From Cryptomeria japonica (lineage: Eukaryota; Streptophyta; Pinopsida; Cupressales; Cupressaceae), in NCBI RefSeq assembly GCF_030272615.1, contig NC_081412.1, positions 19,817,932-19,881,931 on the forward strand: a stretch of 64,000 nt of DNA, in the 5' to 3' direction. This document shows, in pieces, positions 45,554 through 56,979 of the stretch; position 1 is the first letter of the stretch, and the number at the start of each line of letters is the position of its first letter. Under the pieces are notes generated by a model, which was not told where the DNA came from, did no database searches, and was given only the letters and a program-made list of their open reading frames with translations. Position numbers and translations under genes: made by a program.

Positions 45554-47239
45554 GGCACACAAGTTGAAGAATCAAGTGAAAGTGATGATGAAAATACTCA
45601 GAAATCTAGAAACATTCAAGAAATTTACCAAGGTCCTAAAAATATGTTTGCTAACTATGCTCTTATGACTAAGGTGGTGAAGGTTGACACTCCAAACACA
45701 TAAGAAGAAGCAAAAGGAAAAGATGAATGGGAAGCAGCTATGCAAGATGAGTACAACTCTTTGATGAAAAATGGAACGTGGGAATTGACAACACTTCCAA
45801 AAGGAAAAAATGTTGTTGGATGCAAGTGAACCTACAGAACAAAGTTCACATCAGATGGAGCTATTGAAAAGCACAAGGCAAGACTAGTCGCTAAGGGTTT
45901 CTCACAAATAGAAGGTATTGACTATACTGAAACCTTTGCTCCAATTGCTAAAATGACTTCCATTCGTACAATAGTTGCTTTAGCTGCAAAGTTTGGTTGG
46001 AGTTTTTTTCAAATGGATGTAAAAAGTGCATTTCTACATGGTGATTTAAAAGAAGAAATTTGTATGCAACAACCACTGGGATTTGTTAAAGTTGGTGAAG
46101 AACATTTAGTGTGTAGATTAAAAAAATCATTATATGGTCTTAAAAAAGCTCCAAGGGCATGGTACTCCAAAATAAACGAATACTTTATAAGAGCAGAATT
46201 TAAAAGAAGCAAAGCTGATCCAGATGTGTATGTAAAACATATTGATGGAAAAATTGTTATTATTGTAATATATATAGATGATTTGATCATTACAGGAGAT
46301 CACACAAAGTGTATTGAAAGTACCAAGGAACAACTTAAACAATCTTTTAAAATAACTGATCTAGGATTAATGCATTATTTCTTGGGCATGCAAGTTTGGC
46401 AAGAAGGAAGGATCATGCTTTCTCAAACAAAATATGCTCTTGATGTATTAAGGAAATTTAATATGAGTGATTGTAAACCATCTAATACACCATGTGAAGT
46501 AGGATTAAAATTGAGTGCTACCTCAACTCAAAAGAAGGTAGATGGAAAGTTGTATAGACAACTTGTTGGGAGTCTTTTGTATCTTACTATAACTAGACCA
46601 GATATTGCATATGCAGTTGGTATTGTATCTAGGTACATGGCAGATCCACGCATTGAACATTGGAAAGCAGCTAAAAGAATATTAAAATACATTAAGAATA
46701 CTTATCAGCTTGGCATTGAATACAAGTATGGAGGTGAGCCTATTCTAGTTGGATATACAGATTCTGATTATGCAGGAGACATTGTGACAGAAAACCAATT
46801 TCGGGGTACATCTTTCATCTTGGATCAGGACCAATTTCTTGGAGCAGCAAAAAGCAATCAACAGTGTCACTATAATCAACAAAGGCTAAATATATTGGTT
46901 CATCAAAAGCATCTCAAGAAGCATTGTGGCTTAGAAGACTACTTGAAGAAACAGACCATCCACAACATTCTCCTACTATAATATTTTGTGACAATCAAAG
47001 CACTATTAAGCTAGCAAAAAATCCCGTATATCATGCCAGGCCTAAGCATATAGAAGTGCATCATCATTTTGTTCGAGATCTAATTGAAAGTCAAGTGGTG
47101 GAGCTACAATTTTGTGGCACAGAAGAACAAATTGCTGACATATTTACGAAAGCATTGCCTATTGTAAAATTTGTTAAACTAAGAGATATGTTACATCTCA
47201 AAGAAGTCACTATTCTCTCCAAACAAACATTATTGGGGG
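45554..47239 (+). pseudogene. Copia reverse transcriptase and RNase H
   Basis: Continues the Copia frame after the nested element. The RT is recognisable from WEAAMQDEYNSLMKNGTW to FQMDVKSAFLHGDL, SLYGLKKAPRAWY and the active site YIDDLIITG (about 46271). The RNase H has YTDSDYAGD and, after a frameshift near 46800-46920, FCDNQSTIKLAKNPVYHAR and ADIFTKAL (to about 47160). Stops lie near 45702 (TAA) and 45828 (TGA). The open frames 45953-46981 and 46924-47274 are parts of this one gene. A purine tract TATTGGGGG (47231-47239) follows and primes plus-strand synthesis next to the LTR. Confidence 0.88.
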
Positions 47240-47600
47240 TGTTGGAAATAATGTTTATTTTAGCTACAGTATAGTGTAGGTGAGCATTTATTACATATTC
47301 TAGAATTCTCTAGTTTCCTCAGCATTCTAAATTTCTCTTCACCGTAGACTTGTAAAATGCTCAGAATTTTCTAGAGGTTTGGACACAGTTTACAAATACA
47401 GCAGCCTCCCTTGGTCATTTGCAGTGTAGGAATGTAACAGCATACTGCTGTATAACTGTATACAAAATAATATATTTTGTGTTGCCCATTTAATGTGAAA
47501 ATATACTCTGTTTCTTTTTTGTACAAATTTGCTTTGTTTTTTCTGTGAAGTGTTTTCTTCTTGCTCTGTTCTTGCTGCCAGTCTGTGCTATTTTTTAATA
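47240..47600 (+). repeat. Copia 3' LTR (361 bp)
   Basis: Starts TGTTGGAAATAATG and ends TTTTTTAATA, followed by the TSD cagca. The last two bases are TA, not CA, and the 5' copy also ends TA against the primer site. Confidence 0.88.
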
Positions 47601-47605
47601 CAGCA
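47601..47605. repeat. Right TSD of the Copia element
   Basis: cagca, identical to 27949-27953. Confidence 0.88.
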
Positions 47606-49340
47606 GCAAGTTCATCTGATTTTTCATCAAATTCAGAGAATTTTCAAGAAGTATTTGGCTGATGCTAGGGTTTGGATGGTTGTTCTTGCAACAGCAGTAT
47701 AAAAGTGTATTCATATTTCAACCACAAAGTAGACAAATCAGTGAACAATTCAATTTGCAATATTCTTTGCTCTATGTAATGTCCCCATTTTAAAATAGGA
47801 TTTAATAATAGATACTAATAAGAAAATTAAAATATAAAAGAATAAAATTAAAATCAATATTAATAATAAAGAATAGAACTAAAATAATTAAAATTTAGTA
47901 AGTTTAATGAGTGGTCAAAAGGAATGAAATGAAAAGTTGTGACTCCCTCAAACATGAGGTATAAAAGGGAGAAGAGAACTTCATTTGAAAGGGTATTTTT
48001 AATCAACAATGAGAAGTGCAGATCTGATTTGAATAATGAGACAGCAATGAGGACACATACCCTTTAAAGGGATGTCTCTTTCCAAAGAGATGTCTCCTCA
48101 ATGAGATATGAAGGTATAAAAAGAGATAGCAATTAATATGAAGAGGAGGGAATAGGAATTTTGATTTTGAGTTTATTAATACAGAAAAGTACAAGCATCA
48201 ATCAAAGAATGGAATGAAGGAAGGAAGAAAGAATGGAGCATAGGGAGTAAGGAAGGATTAATGAAAGAAGAAAGGAATAAGTAGAAAATAAGGAAGTGAC
48301 TTTTCAAGGAGAGGAATGATGGAAGGTTTCTAACGGTAAATTGATATACTACAAAGGAGATTAAACTTCTTAAATAGAGATCTACAATCAGGAATTTTTT
48401 AGACCAGAAACGAACTAACTAAGAACAATAGAAATCACCTAAATGACTAAATGACCATTAAATACAATATAACAAAAATTACTTTAATACCCTCCCTTAA
48501 TGGTCATTCTACTAACTGTTATCACAAAAGCTCACACCCTTGCTGAGCTATCAACTCAGCAACCTTGTGAAACATGGAAACCACCTTGAAGTGTGGGACT
48601 TTGCGCAAGGGGTTGAATCTCCGGAGAAGGCCGGCTTCCTTCTCAATCCAGGTGCAGGTGTTGAACCAACTCAACACTTCAAAACTTACTCCTAAGCCTA
48701 TCCTAACAACTTGCAGAGGTAAAGGGAAGAGAGAATTGCTTGAAATAAAAGGAGGTGATGCACCAAGAAGAGATTGTTTCTCTCCCTACCCGAAATGACA
48801 CAAAGAATCAACTGAAAACATACACAACATACATAAGTTGAAATAAGGAAAGAATGGTGATTTCAATTAATTATAAGGTCAATGGCCAACTTACAGTTGC
48901 AAAATAAAAAATAATACAAGAGAAGTGAGAGAGCACAGGATAGCTCAAGCCAGCAGGGAGAGAACCCTTTACAATGAGGCTTAACAACCTTTATATAGAA
49001 AAATGGTTACAAGAGTGATCATAACCCCTGTATATCAGTCTGGGAGTGCAGGGAAGTGCATGCACTTGACTTCTTGTACATGCAAGCAACCTAGCCATAC
49101 CCACAAAAGGCAACCTTGAGAAGGATGGATTGACTGACCTTCCAAAGTCAGAGTATGCAAACATGACATAAGTCACTACAACAAGCATGGCCCCGTACCT
49201 CTCTTGATGCAAATCCTACCAAAAACATTAAATGCACCCTTGTGGCTCCACAAAAGAAGGTGCACAAGTCAAAAAAGTCGTCGGAGCATTTAAAGTTTTG
49301 AGTGTCAATCACGCCATCTGGAAGTGTTGCAAGCCAGAAG
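47606..49340. other. Repeat-derived DNA, no gene recognised
   Basis: At 47775 there is TGTAATGTCCCC, the start sequence of the LTRs at 28137 and 33368, followed by an A-rich stretch and a TATA-like TATAAAAGGG near 47951. This is probably another member of that LTR group, but its end was not found. The rest, including about 48500-49340, has no supported ORF. Confidence 0.4.
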
Positions 49341-49860
49341 GAGTTTGGAAAACTTCGAGGACTTGGGTCACCGAAGTTGGGGAAACTTGGGAACCTGGTA
49401 ACTTCGGGGTTCCGGAGTTTCGGGGTCGAGGAAGAGAAGACTTAGGAACTTCGGGGACCTAGGTTACCGAAGTTGGAGAAACTTTGGGGACCTGGGTCAC
49501 CGAATTTGGAGAAACATCGGGGACCTGGGTCACCGAAGTTGGGGAGACTTGGGAACCTGAGAAGTTTGGGGTTCCAGAGTTCTGGGTTTGAGGAAGAGAA
49601 GACTTAGGAACTTCGGAGACCTGGGTCACCGAAGTTGGGAAGACTTGAGAACCTGGGAACTTTGGGGTTTCGGAGTTTTGGGGTTGAGCAGGAGAAGATT
49701 TAGGAACTTCGAAGACCTGGGTCACTGAAGTTGGGAAGACTTGGGAACCTGGGAACTTCGGGGTTCCGGAGTTCTGGGGTTGAGGAAGAGAAGACTTGGG
49801 AACTTCAAAGACCTAGGCCACCGAAGTTAGAAAGACTTGGGAACCTAGGGGCCCCGACAA
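49341..49860. repeat. 96-bp tandem repeat with 33-bp sub-unit
   Basis: The anchor phrase GACCTGGGTCACCGAAGTT recurs at about 49361, 49456, 49489, 49522, 49618, 49714 and 49810, giving steps of 95, 33, 33, 96, 96 and 96 bp. The unit also holds GGGAACCTGGGAACTTCGGG and GAGGAAGAGAAGACTT. Confidence 0.9.
49459..49725 (-). CDS. Repeat-encoded Ser/Pro/Thr-rich ORF
   Basis: A minus-strand open frame of 88 codons inside the tandem array. The peptide repeats a 32-residue unit containing TQVSEVPKSS, QNSGTPNF and SGSQVFPTSV. Both repeat lengths (96 and 33) are multiples of three, so the frame stays open through all units. This can be chance, or the array may have grown inside a coding region such as a variable linker. 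No known domain, signal peptide or flanking exon structure. Weak candidate for a real gene. Confidence 0.2.
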   Translation of the reverse strand: MTQVFEVPKSSPAQPQNSETPKFPGSQVFPTSVTQVSEVPKSSLPQTQNSGTPNFSGSQVSPTSVTQVPDVSPNSVTQVPKVSPTSVT

Positions 49861-49969
49861 GACAACACTTCACACTTCATTATTTCATTGTTCTCTCCTT
49901 GATCAACTGAGGCAGCGGTGGTGCATAGAACATATCTCTGATTGGTTCTCATTGATGGACCAAGGGTGT

Positions 49970-50932
49970 CATAAAATGACAACACTAACTACACCAAGTT
50001 GCCCCCTAAATTTTACAGACTTGTCCGAGCTCAGAGACTTGGTTAGAATGCCTGTAGTCTGGTCTGTAGTTGGAACATATTGCAAGATCGCAGTTCCATC
50101 TTCAACAAGCTATCGGATGAAATGAAAATGAAGGTCTACATGTTTGGTGCGCTTGTGGAAGACTAGATTCTCGGTCAGTTTTAACACCCCTTGATCGTCA
50201 CAAAACAAGGGTGAAGGCCTTGCTTGAGACATTTCATGTCAGAAAGCATCCTCCGTATCCTTACGACCTCACATGCTACTTTAATAGTTCTTTGATAATC
50301 TTCTTCATTTGAGGAAAGAGCTACTGCCTGATGCTTCTTACTAGTCCATGCGATTGCACTAGTACCAAGATTGAAGACATACCCTGAAGTAGACTTCCCG
50401 TCATCAATAGAACTTGCCCAATTTGAGTCTGTAAAACCAATCACTCAAGGATCTTTGCTTCTACTGTACAAAATGCCTCAGGTGTTCCTTTCACATATCT
50501 CAGTACATGCTTCATTGCAACCTAATGTTTTGCCTTAGGGGTTGTCATGAAACGAGATATGTAGCTTACAACATAACTAAGATCAGGTCTAGTTGCTTGA
50601 AAGCTGACTCATTCACCACAAGTGAATCTGATTTGGCTGATATTTTTAGCCCTTTCCCCATAGGCGTAGATGAAGGTTTGCAATCTTGCATCCTAAACTT
50701 ATCCAACAAACTCCTTGCATTCTTCAATTGAGAAATGAAAATTCTATCACTTGTCTGCCAAACCTCTACATCGAGACAATAATGTAGAAGACCCAAATTA
50801 GTCATATCAAATGCCTTACACAAATTTAGTTTGATCTACTCAAGCAATTGTGCCCTACTACCAGTAATGATGATATTATCCATATAGTTGACAAGAAGAA
50901 TGATGTCATTACTAGTGCTCTTGACATACAAG
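49970..50932 (-). pseudogene. Minus-strand Copia pol: RT C-terminus and RNase H
   Basis: Read on the minus strand, the RT palm remnant (NYMDNIIITG, near 50880) is followed by MTNLGLLHYCLDVEVWQ (about 50770-50820), SSTPMGKGLKISAKSD, then RNase H with GFTDSNWASSIDDGKSTSGY (about 50380-50440) and SSNEEDYQ. It ends near 49980 with DQTTGILTKSLSS and RGQLGVV, the usual end of Copia pol. The RT active-site YVDD is changed to YMDN. Several stops interrupt it. The gene continues at 52712 beyond a solo LTR. Confidence 0.82.
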
Positions 50933-52711
50933 TGTTGGAAATCTAAGTTAAGTTGTCATTGATGTCAAACTTGTTGGTCCAAATGTGGTCCGGTTCAGAT
51001 GTAGTCTTGTGTTGTGCAAACTATTGTTGGTGATAGTTGATGACAGGTGAGCTGTTATTATGCTGTCATGCAAGTATATGAAGGTTACTCTATTTTGTAC
51101 TACTGATTAAGGGAGTCAGAAATTGGTGTTCTTGTTGAGTTTGTTTGATGTCTTAGTTGAGTTTGTTGTGGAAGATGATCAGAGATATATGGTGTCAATA
51201 TGTGTTGCTTGGTGTTGATGTTGAGGTTGATTGGTATCTTATTTGAGGTTGTGCTTTCATTGATGTTACAGGAAGTTTTATAAAATTGTAGCAAATGTTC
51301 AATGGTAAACTTGGTCTGGTATTGAGTGTTTAGATGTTGTCATATTGCTTGGTGAAGATGTTCTGCTTATGAAGTTTCCAGAAGATCAATGTAGAAGAAG
51401 TTTCAATATGCAATAAAGAGTATTTAATGCCCCAATGGAAGAATGTTTTGTTTTGGATTGTGAAGAGTATGGCATGCATACTTGGATGTAATGTTACTGT
51501 TCTATGAATGGTGTACTATCAAGTTTGCAGGTCCTCTAGTTGCTCAAATGATGAGATTAGTTGATGTTGATCTCTGAAAGTGAGAGTGTAAGTCAGACTA
51601 TTTCGGAATTTGCTTGGTGGCTTCTGGATATGTGAATTCAAGTGTTGCAGTTTGGAGGACATGCTTATTCGGTTCATACAGTGTTCCAGTTCGAATCTCT
51701 GGTATTGCTTTTGTTCCACAAGTGAGTTATGTTGGTTTGTGCTTGGTATGGTTAGTTGTGTTGCGTCTCAGTGTGTGTTTAGATAATGCTTTTTTGGTCT
51801 GGATATGCATTGGAGGTTGAGTTAGAATATTGTTTTGGTTCTCACCCTGGTGTGTGGATATCCACATTAGGTAATTTGCATTGGAAGATGCTTTTGGGTT
51901 GACTGGTTGCTAGGTTTTATTGTTTATCTACACGTTTAAACTAGAACCGGCTTTAGAAGATGTGTTAGGGTATGTGTTTCATTGGAATCAACTTAGAAGG
52001 ATGCGTGGTGCTGATTTCGGGTCCCCTCTTTTTCCCGGAGTGGACCACATTGGATATTATTGATCTAGATGGCCTAGTTTATGTAATTTTATATATTGCT
52101 TTTAGCCAACCTAGTTGAGAGTTTTAATGAATATCTTTGTATATAAGGATGAGTAAATGTATGTGTTGACGTGTACAAAAGAGTGAGATGTGTTTGAAAT
52201 GATGAGATGCGGATGTGAATGATATGCAAGCAGATTTGATGCAAAAGGTGTGTGACAGTTAGTTGAGAAGACCTTTAACAGTGCTCGATAACAAAGTTTG
52301 AGGTCAGATGTATTTGCCATGATATTGGACACTTGACACAGAGGTTCAAGGTCAATGTCATGATCAGGAGATCCTATTCACTGTTAGTTCAGCTATTCTT
52401 GTTGAAAGACAATGTGCCTCTCTTGGAAGCTCTTTGTATCTTGCCCTGAAGCAATTAGCTTCCTAGCTAGTGGCCTGATCATTGTAATCATTTATATCTA
52501 TACTGTGAGTGTAATTCTCACTGTGGTTTTTCCCTTGGTTTTTCCACGTAGATCTGGTGTTCATGAGTTGATTGTGTTTTGTTCTTTCATGATTTTATTA
52601 AAGTAATATGTTAGATGTGGTTTGAAGTTTAATAGATCAGAAATAAAGTTGTGTTAGAGATCCGAACTGATTGACCCTGCCCCCCTCTCAATCCTGTTGT
52701 GTGCTCAACAA
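50933..52711. repeat. Solo LTR inserted in the minus-strand Copia RT
   Basis: Starts TGTTGGAAATCTAAGTTAAG and ends TGTGCTCAACA. It is flanked by acaag (50928-50932) and acgag (52712-52716), four of five alike. The RT reading frame resumes on each side. About 1.78 kb, with no primer site or pol inside, so a solo LTR is most likely. The style (long LTR starting TGTTGG, with a CCCCCTCTCAA word before the end) suggests a Copia family. Confidence 0.72.
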
Positions 52712-53340
52712 CGAGTTGGAAACCAAAGGATTTCTCTGAAAGCCCTGTGCAACCAAATATTTATCAATCTTGATGTACCATGCCTTGGGGGGCTGCTTTA
52801 GGCCATAAAGAGCCTTCACCAGTTTGCATACTTGGTGCTCTTTACCTGCAACCTTGAAACCTTTAGGTTGTGTCATGTATACCTCTTCCTCCAAATCACC
52901 ATTGAGGAAGGCACTTTTAACGTCCATTTGATGGACTTTCCGATCACGCTGTGTTGCAATGGCAAGAACCAACCGGATGGTGTTCATCTTTGTTGTAGGA
53001 GAAAAGGTCTTCTCATAGTCAATGCCTTCTCTCTACGAGAATCCTTTAGCCACCAATTGAACTTTGTGTTTATCAAGAATTCCATCAGCTTTATATTTCA
53101 CTTTATAGACCCATTTGCAGCCAATAGATTTCTTCCCTGGTGGAAGATTTGACAAAATCCAGGTATTATTCTTCAAAAGAGTAAGATTCTCAACTTCCAA
53201 AGCCTTTTCCCATTCAAGTTTACCTTTCAGCTCTATATTAGTGTGGAGCTTGTAAACACTCTGAATGTTGGCCATAAGAGAAAAGTTCATTGTATTCTTC
53301 TTCTTGCTCTTGCCTCTAGATTATCTACCTTCAAAAGCTC
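52712..53340 (-). pseudogene. Minus-strand Copia reverse transcriptase N-terminal half
   Basis: Minus strand. ELKGKLEWEKALEVENLTLL and KSIGCKWVYKVKYKADG (about 53033-53230) begin the RT. HQMDVKSAFLNGDLEEEVYM (about 52900-52945) and ALYGLKQPPKAWY follow. An in-frame stop near 53031 separates the two open pieces. The next residues lie across the solo LTR at 50933. Confidence 0.85.
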
Positions 53341-53472
53341 ATTATCTTGAACATCACCGTTGAGATTCTCCCACCACTTAGGTCGTGGAGTAGGGCCATC
53401 TTCCAAATCAGGAGGATCAACATGACTTGGGTTTCCTGGTATGAAATCATCTAGATGTTGATCCAAGTTGTT

Positions 53473-54255
53473 CTAAGGGAAATCATGTGGTATAGGGTCA
53501 TGTCTAGGAGATTCCACAAGTGCGGGTTCGAAATCATCAGAATCCCTCCCTTCAGGTGGAGCGAATGGAAGCTTAACACCCAACACCCAAATCTTTAGTT
53601 TGCAGAGACTAATATTCAGGACATTGGATGGGAGAAGAGAGCTAAAGGGTCCACCTTCTTCATCAAATACAATATCTCTATTGAATGTGAGGTGATCAAT
53701 GTCCACATCAATTAGCCGATAGGCTTTATGATTGTCACTATAGCCCGTGAGCATCAACCTCTAACTTTTGGAATCCATCTTGGTCCTCTTTGCATTTGGA
53801 ATCCAAACACATGTTGTTGAACCAAAAACCTTAAAATGGTTGATTTTTGGTTTTGTCCCAGACCAAACTTCCTTCGGGGTCATCTTCTTGACGGCCTATG
53901 TGGGAGACCGATTAAGAAGGTATACTATAGTATACATTTCTTCAGCCTAGAACTTCTTAGGAACATTTCTATTCTCCAACATACAATAGGCCATCTCCAT
54001 GATACTATGGTTCCTCTGCTCAACAACACCATTCTATTGAGGGATATAGGGTGTGGTAAGCTAACTCTTAATTCCATATTTAGTGCAAAAGTTGGTGAAT
54101 TCGTTAAAAATAGAATTATCCCCCATTATCTGACCTAAGAGTTATGATCTGATGTCCTGACTCTTTTTCAACTAATGCTTTAAACTTCTAAAATTCATTA
54201 AACACATCTGATTTGGCCTTTAGGAAAACCACCCATGTTTTTCTACTGAAATATC
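53473..54255 (-). pseudogene. Minus-strand Copia integrase
   Basis: Minus strand. From the right: a core remnant with GDNSIFNEF and NGVVEQRNHSIMEMAYCMLENRN (catalytic Glu region, about 54000-54050), YLLNRSPT, then the C-terminal part with EVWSGTKPKINHFKVFG and GYSDNHKAYRLIDVD and a cluster of stops. The protein is cut at about 54255, upstream of which neither GAG-pre-integrase nor gag is found, so the element is 5'-truncated. Confidence 0.8.
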
Positions 54256-54674
54256 TACAAACATATCCAAATAGTACTTTTATTTAGTATCCAAATAGTA
54301 CTTTTATTTACATATCCATCAGTTGATATATATACATTAATCGTATATATATTCATCAATTAATATATATAGATATATTAGCATGAAGATTTAAACCTAT
54401 CATAGAGATTCTATCCAACATTTCAATCAGGGATATTCAAACCATAACATTAGGAAACATCACCAATTTGACAAAAGGCAACTTATTACTACCCTCAACT
54501 AAGTTAAATCAACTTGACCAACTAGGATGTGAGTGTGTGATAGCTCAATAAGGCACATATATAAGATTACTGAACCGAGTTCTTCTCCTGAGTGATACTC
54601 TTCCTCCCTTCCGGAGACTTGTTCATTTCTTGCATCCAACTTAGCACACCACAACAATAGTCAGTTGTTATCAA

Positions 54675-54728
<54 letters not shown>

Positions 54729-54830
54729 TCATAGATTTTCATCTTTTAAGTATTCAAAATATCACATTGATTGCAAATTCATTCATCAGACTTCCAATCA
54801 AGATAAATATATTCAAAGCATATTCATGTG
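54256..54830. other. AT-rich spacer with microsatellites
   Basis: Contains a direct duplication of about 26 bp (ATCCAAATAGTACTTTTATT, about 54267-54320) at the truncation point of the Copia integrase, then AT-rich text, then (TA)n at 54679-54710 running directly into (GA)n at 54711-54728. No gene. Confidence 0.7.
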
Positions 54831-56459
54831 CTAAAGTATTTTAACTAAACAAAGTAACAGCAAATAAGTAATATCACAATGGGGGGTAACAAGATCAAAC
54901 CTCTCTCTCAGCTTCTCAACTCTTTGAATCCTACTCCAAATGCCCAACCTTCTTTCCACATGCTCAAAATTAATAAAATTTCTTATCAATTCCTTTTGCG
55001 AATTGAAATGATGCACATACCCAATAAGACCTTGTGCAATTTTAGCATCATTGATGAAATGTTCGAGATCAAATTTTCTCCCATTCTTTGCAAGTGGCAA
55101 CTTGAAATAATAGAGTTTTGTACTAAAAAGTGCATAACCTTCTCTAGCAACTATTTTAAAGTCTCCAAATATCAAAGTGGAAGGCAAGAAAGATGATTTT
55201 ACATGTCCTTTAAAATGCAAATATTCAAATTGAGCCATTTGCCATACAATCTCCAAAAATACAAATTTGTCTAGCACCATCACTGGCAAATAGTGAGGAA
55301 TACACTCAAATCCATATACCGTTATCATAGTACAGACTTGGAAAGCATACCAATCTCCCCATTTGTGCTCAATCTTCACTCTTTCATCTTGATCCTTAGG
55401 CCTTAAAAACTTCATTATTGTGTTTGACAACCTCCAATTAGAGAGATGCCCAAGATACTGGTAAATATCCTTCACAAATAATTCTTCAAAGTACATCTAG
55501 TGAGCCTATTGGCATCCACTATCCCATGTGTGAGTTAATTCTTGAATGGGGTGCAAGAAACCCTTTTTGACATATGGTCTCAGATTGAGTGGCATCTGGC
55601 ACATATGTATTTCCCATCCTCTATATAGTAGCATGTGCATCAAAAGAGAATACCACTTGAAACTAATGATTTTGTTGTCATTCTTTATGAACACCAATGC
55701 CTTATTTATCATCTGAAGATATTTTGCATAATCAAAAGGCTGACTATACTCAAAACTTTGAATGTCTGTGGTAAGTACCATCAAATCCTTTGGCATCTGC
55801 ATATGGGCATCAAAGCCCAATACCTAACAAACTGCATAATAGGTCTTTTCAATTGATTCATGAAATAAATCAACAAAGAAAGGTGGTTGATCTTTATCAG
55901 AGAATTTCTACAATTGATCATTCTTCTTGGCCCTGTGGGTTGGTAACCATTTTCTTTTGTAATCCCATTCATATTTGTGGTACTCTTTGTTGAAAGAACC
56001 TTGATCAACAGGCATCTTAGAGCTTGGATCAAGCCTGAATACATGGCATATAAAATATTTTGATATATCCAAGAATTCTTCGCCATCTCCACCATAAGTT
56101 TTCTCCTTTTCAAGGGCATAATTCCTAGCCAATGCTGTAACAAGCTCAACATTCACAAAAAAATTGGGCACCACCAATTTGGCTATCCCAAGCCTTCAGG
56201 CATTGCATACTGGGATCTTTCAGTACATTTTTTAACAATGGTACCTAAATAAGGTATACCCATCATCTGGTAGCAAACCATCCTTGCAACCCCTTTGGAT
56301 ATCCTCAAATCTATCCAAATGAGTATTGACACCTTGTTGATGTCTTGGTCTTTGGGCAAAACCAGGCAACTGCTCTATTAAATCATCACAAAATTCCCTT
56401 TCTTCCTGCCTTTTTGCCCTAGGTTGGCTCTTTGCAGACCCTCTAGATGAACTGGCCAT
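54831..56459 (-). pseudogene. 543-codon frame of unknown protein, closed by point stops
   Basis: The four open pieces on the minus strand (56232-56459, 55908-56177, 55506-55820, 54831-55496) are all in one phase. They are separated only by in-frame stop codons (TAA, TGA, TGA, TAG, TAG, TAG, TAG), with no frameshift over 1.6 kb. The ATG at 56459 begins MASSSRGSAKSQPRAKR, then a charged region, then EFLDISKYFICHVFRLDP and DIYQYLGHLSNWRLSNTIMK in the second half. I do not recognise the family, and there is no pol, Gag or transposase motif. The start follows an AG-rich acceptor-like site, as in the family-A LTR ORF, and a hairpin array lies upstream. It may be an LTR-borne ORF of another giant-LTR family or a captured host gene. 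Confidence 0.55.
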
Positions 56460-56665
56460 TGACCTACTAAGGTTCAAGAATCCAAGAATTCACACCTAAT
56501 TTTGTTTTACAGAGATTACCTAGGATTTTCTTTTACTTAATTCTCAATTAACTAGGGTTTGATTTTGATGGCAACAATTTCATAGGAAACCATATGTGAA
56601 AATACAAAAGCTTTAATTCAAAGCAATAAAGCCCAATTTGCAGAAGAAAATGCTTTAATTGACTT
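56460..56665 (-). other. Possible leader intron upstream of the 543-codon frame
   Basis: On the minus strand a strong donor (ATG|GTAAGTC, near 56664) is followed by a T- and A-rich stretch and an AG (CCTTAG) a few bases before the ATG at 56459. This mirrors the arrangement before the family-A LTR ORF. Predicted only. Confidence 0.3.
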
Positions 56666-56979
56666 ACCATTTTTTACGCGCCAACTTGTTTAAAGCTCTA
56701 AGAAAATCTCTGTATGCTGCAAGAAAACCCTTCATGCTTACTATCCTTCTTCGCAGTGAGTTTTGAGAGACTTTGCAATTGATTTGTGACAAGAATTGGG
56801 CAAAAAAACCGACTTTAATTCATCAATTTTGCTTCATTAATGCATGCCCATGTGAGCATTTACATTGCCAGTCGGGTCGTTGGCATGTTTAAACCTCCAC
56901 CATTGATCAAAAGGATCAACGGTCATCGACAAGGTTTGAAAATTCTCCGGCAATGTGACTCATCTAAGTCACATCAATC

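Larger units (their letters stand above)
27954..47600 (+). mobile_element. Ty1/Copia retrotransposon split by nested insertions
   Basis: Termini start TGTTGGAAATAATG and end TTTTTTAATA, with a perfect 5-bp TSD (cagca). Its own sequence is in pieces: LTR 27954-28136 and 31629-31692; leader and gag start 31693-31984; gag to integrase 36120-38311; RT and RNase H 45554-47239; LTR 47240-47600. Integrase precedes RT, which is the Copia order. Three independent insertions separate the pieces. Coding parts contain several stops and frameshifts, so the element is dead. The nesting order shows it is older than everything inside it. Confidence 0.88.

Noticed and set aside
50507-54138. Plus-strand open frames opposite the minus-strand Copia pol
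   Set aside because: They are antisense shadows of recognisable RT and integrase sequence.
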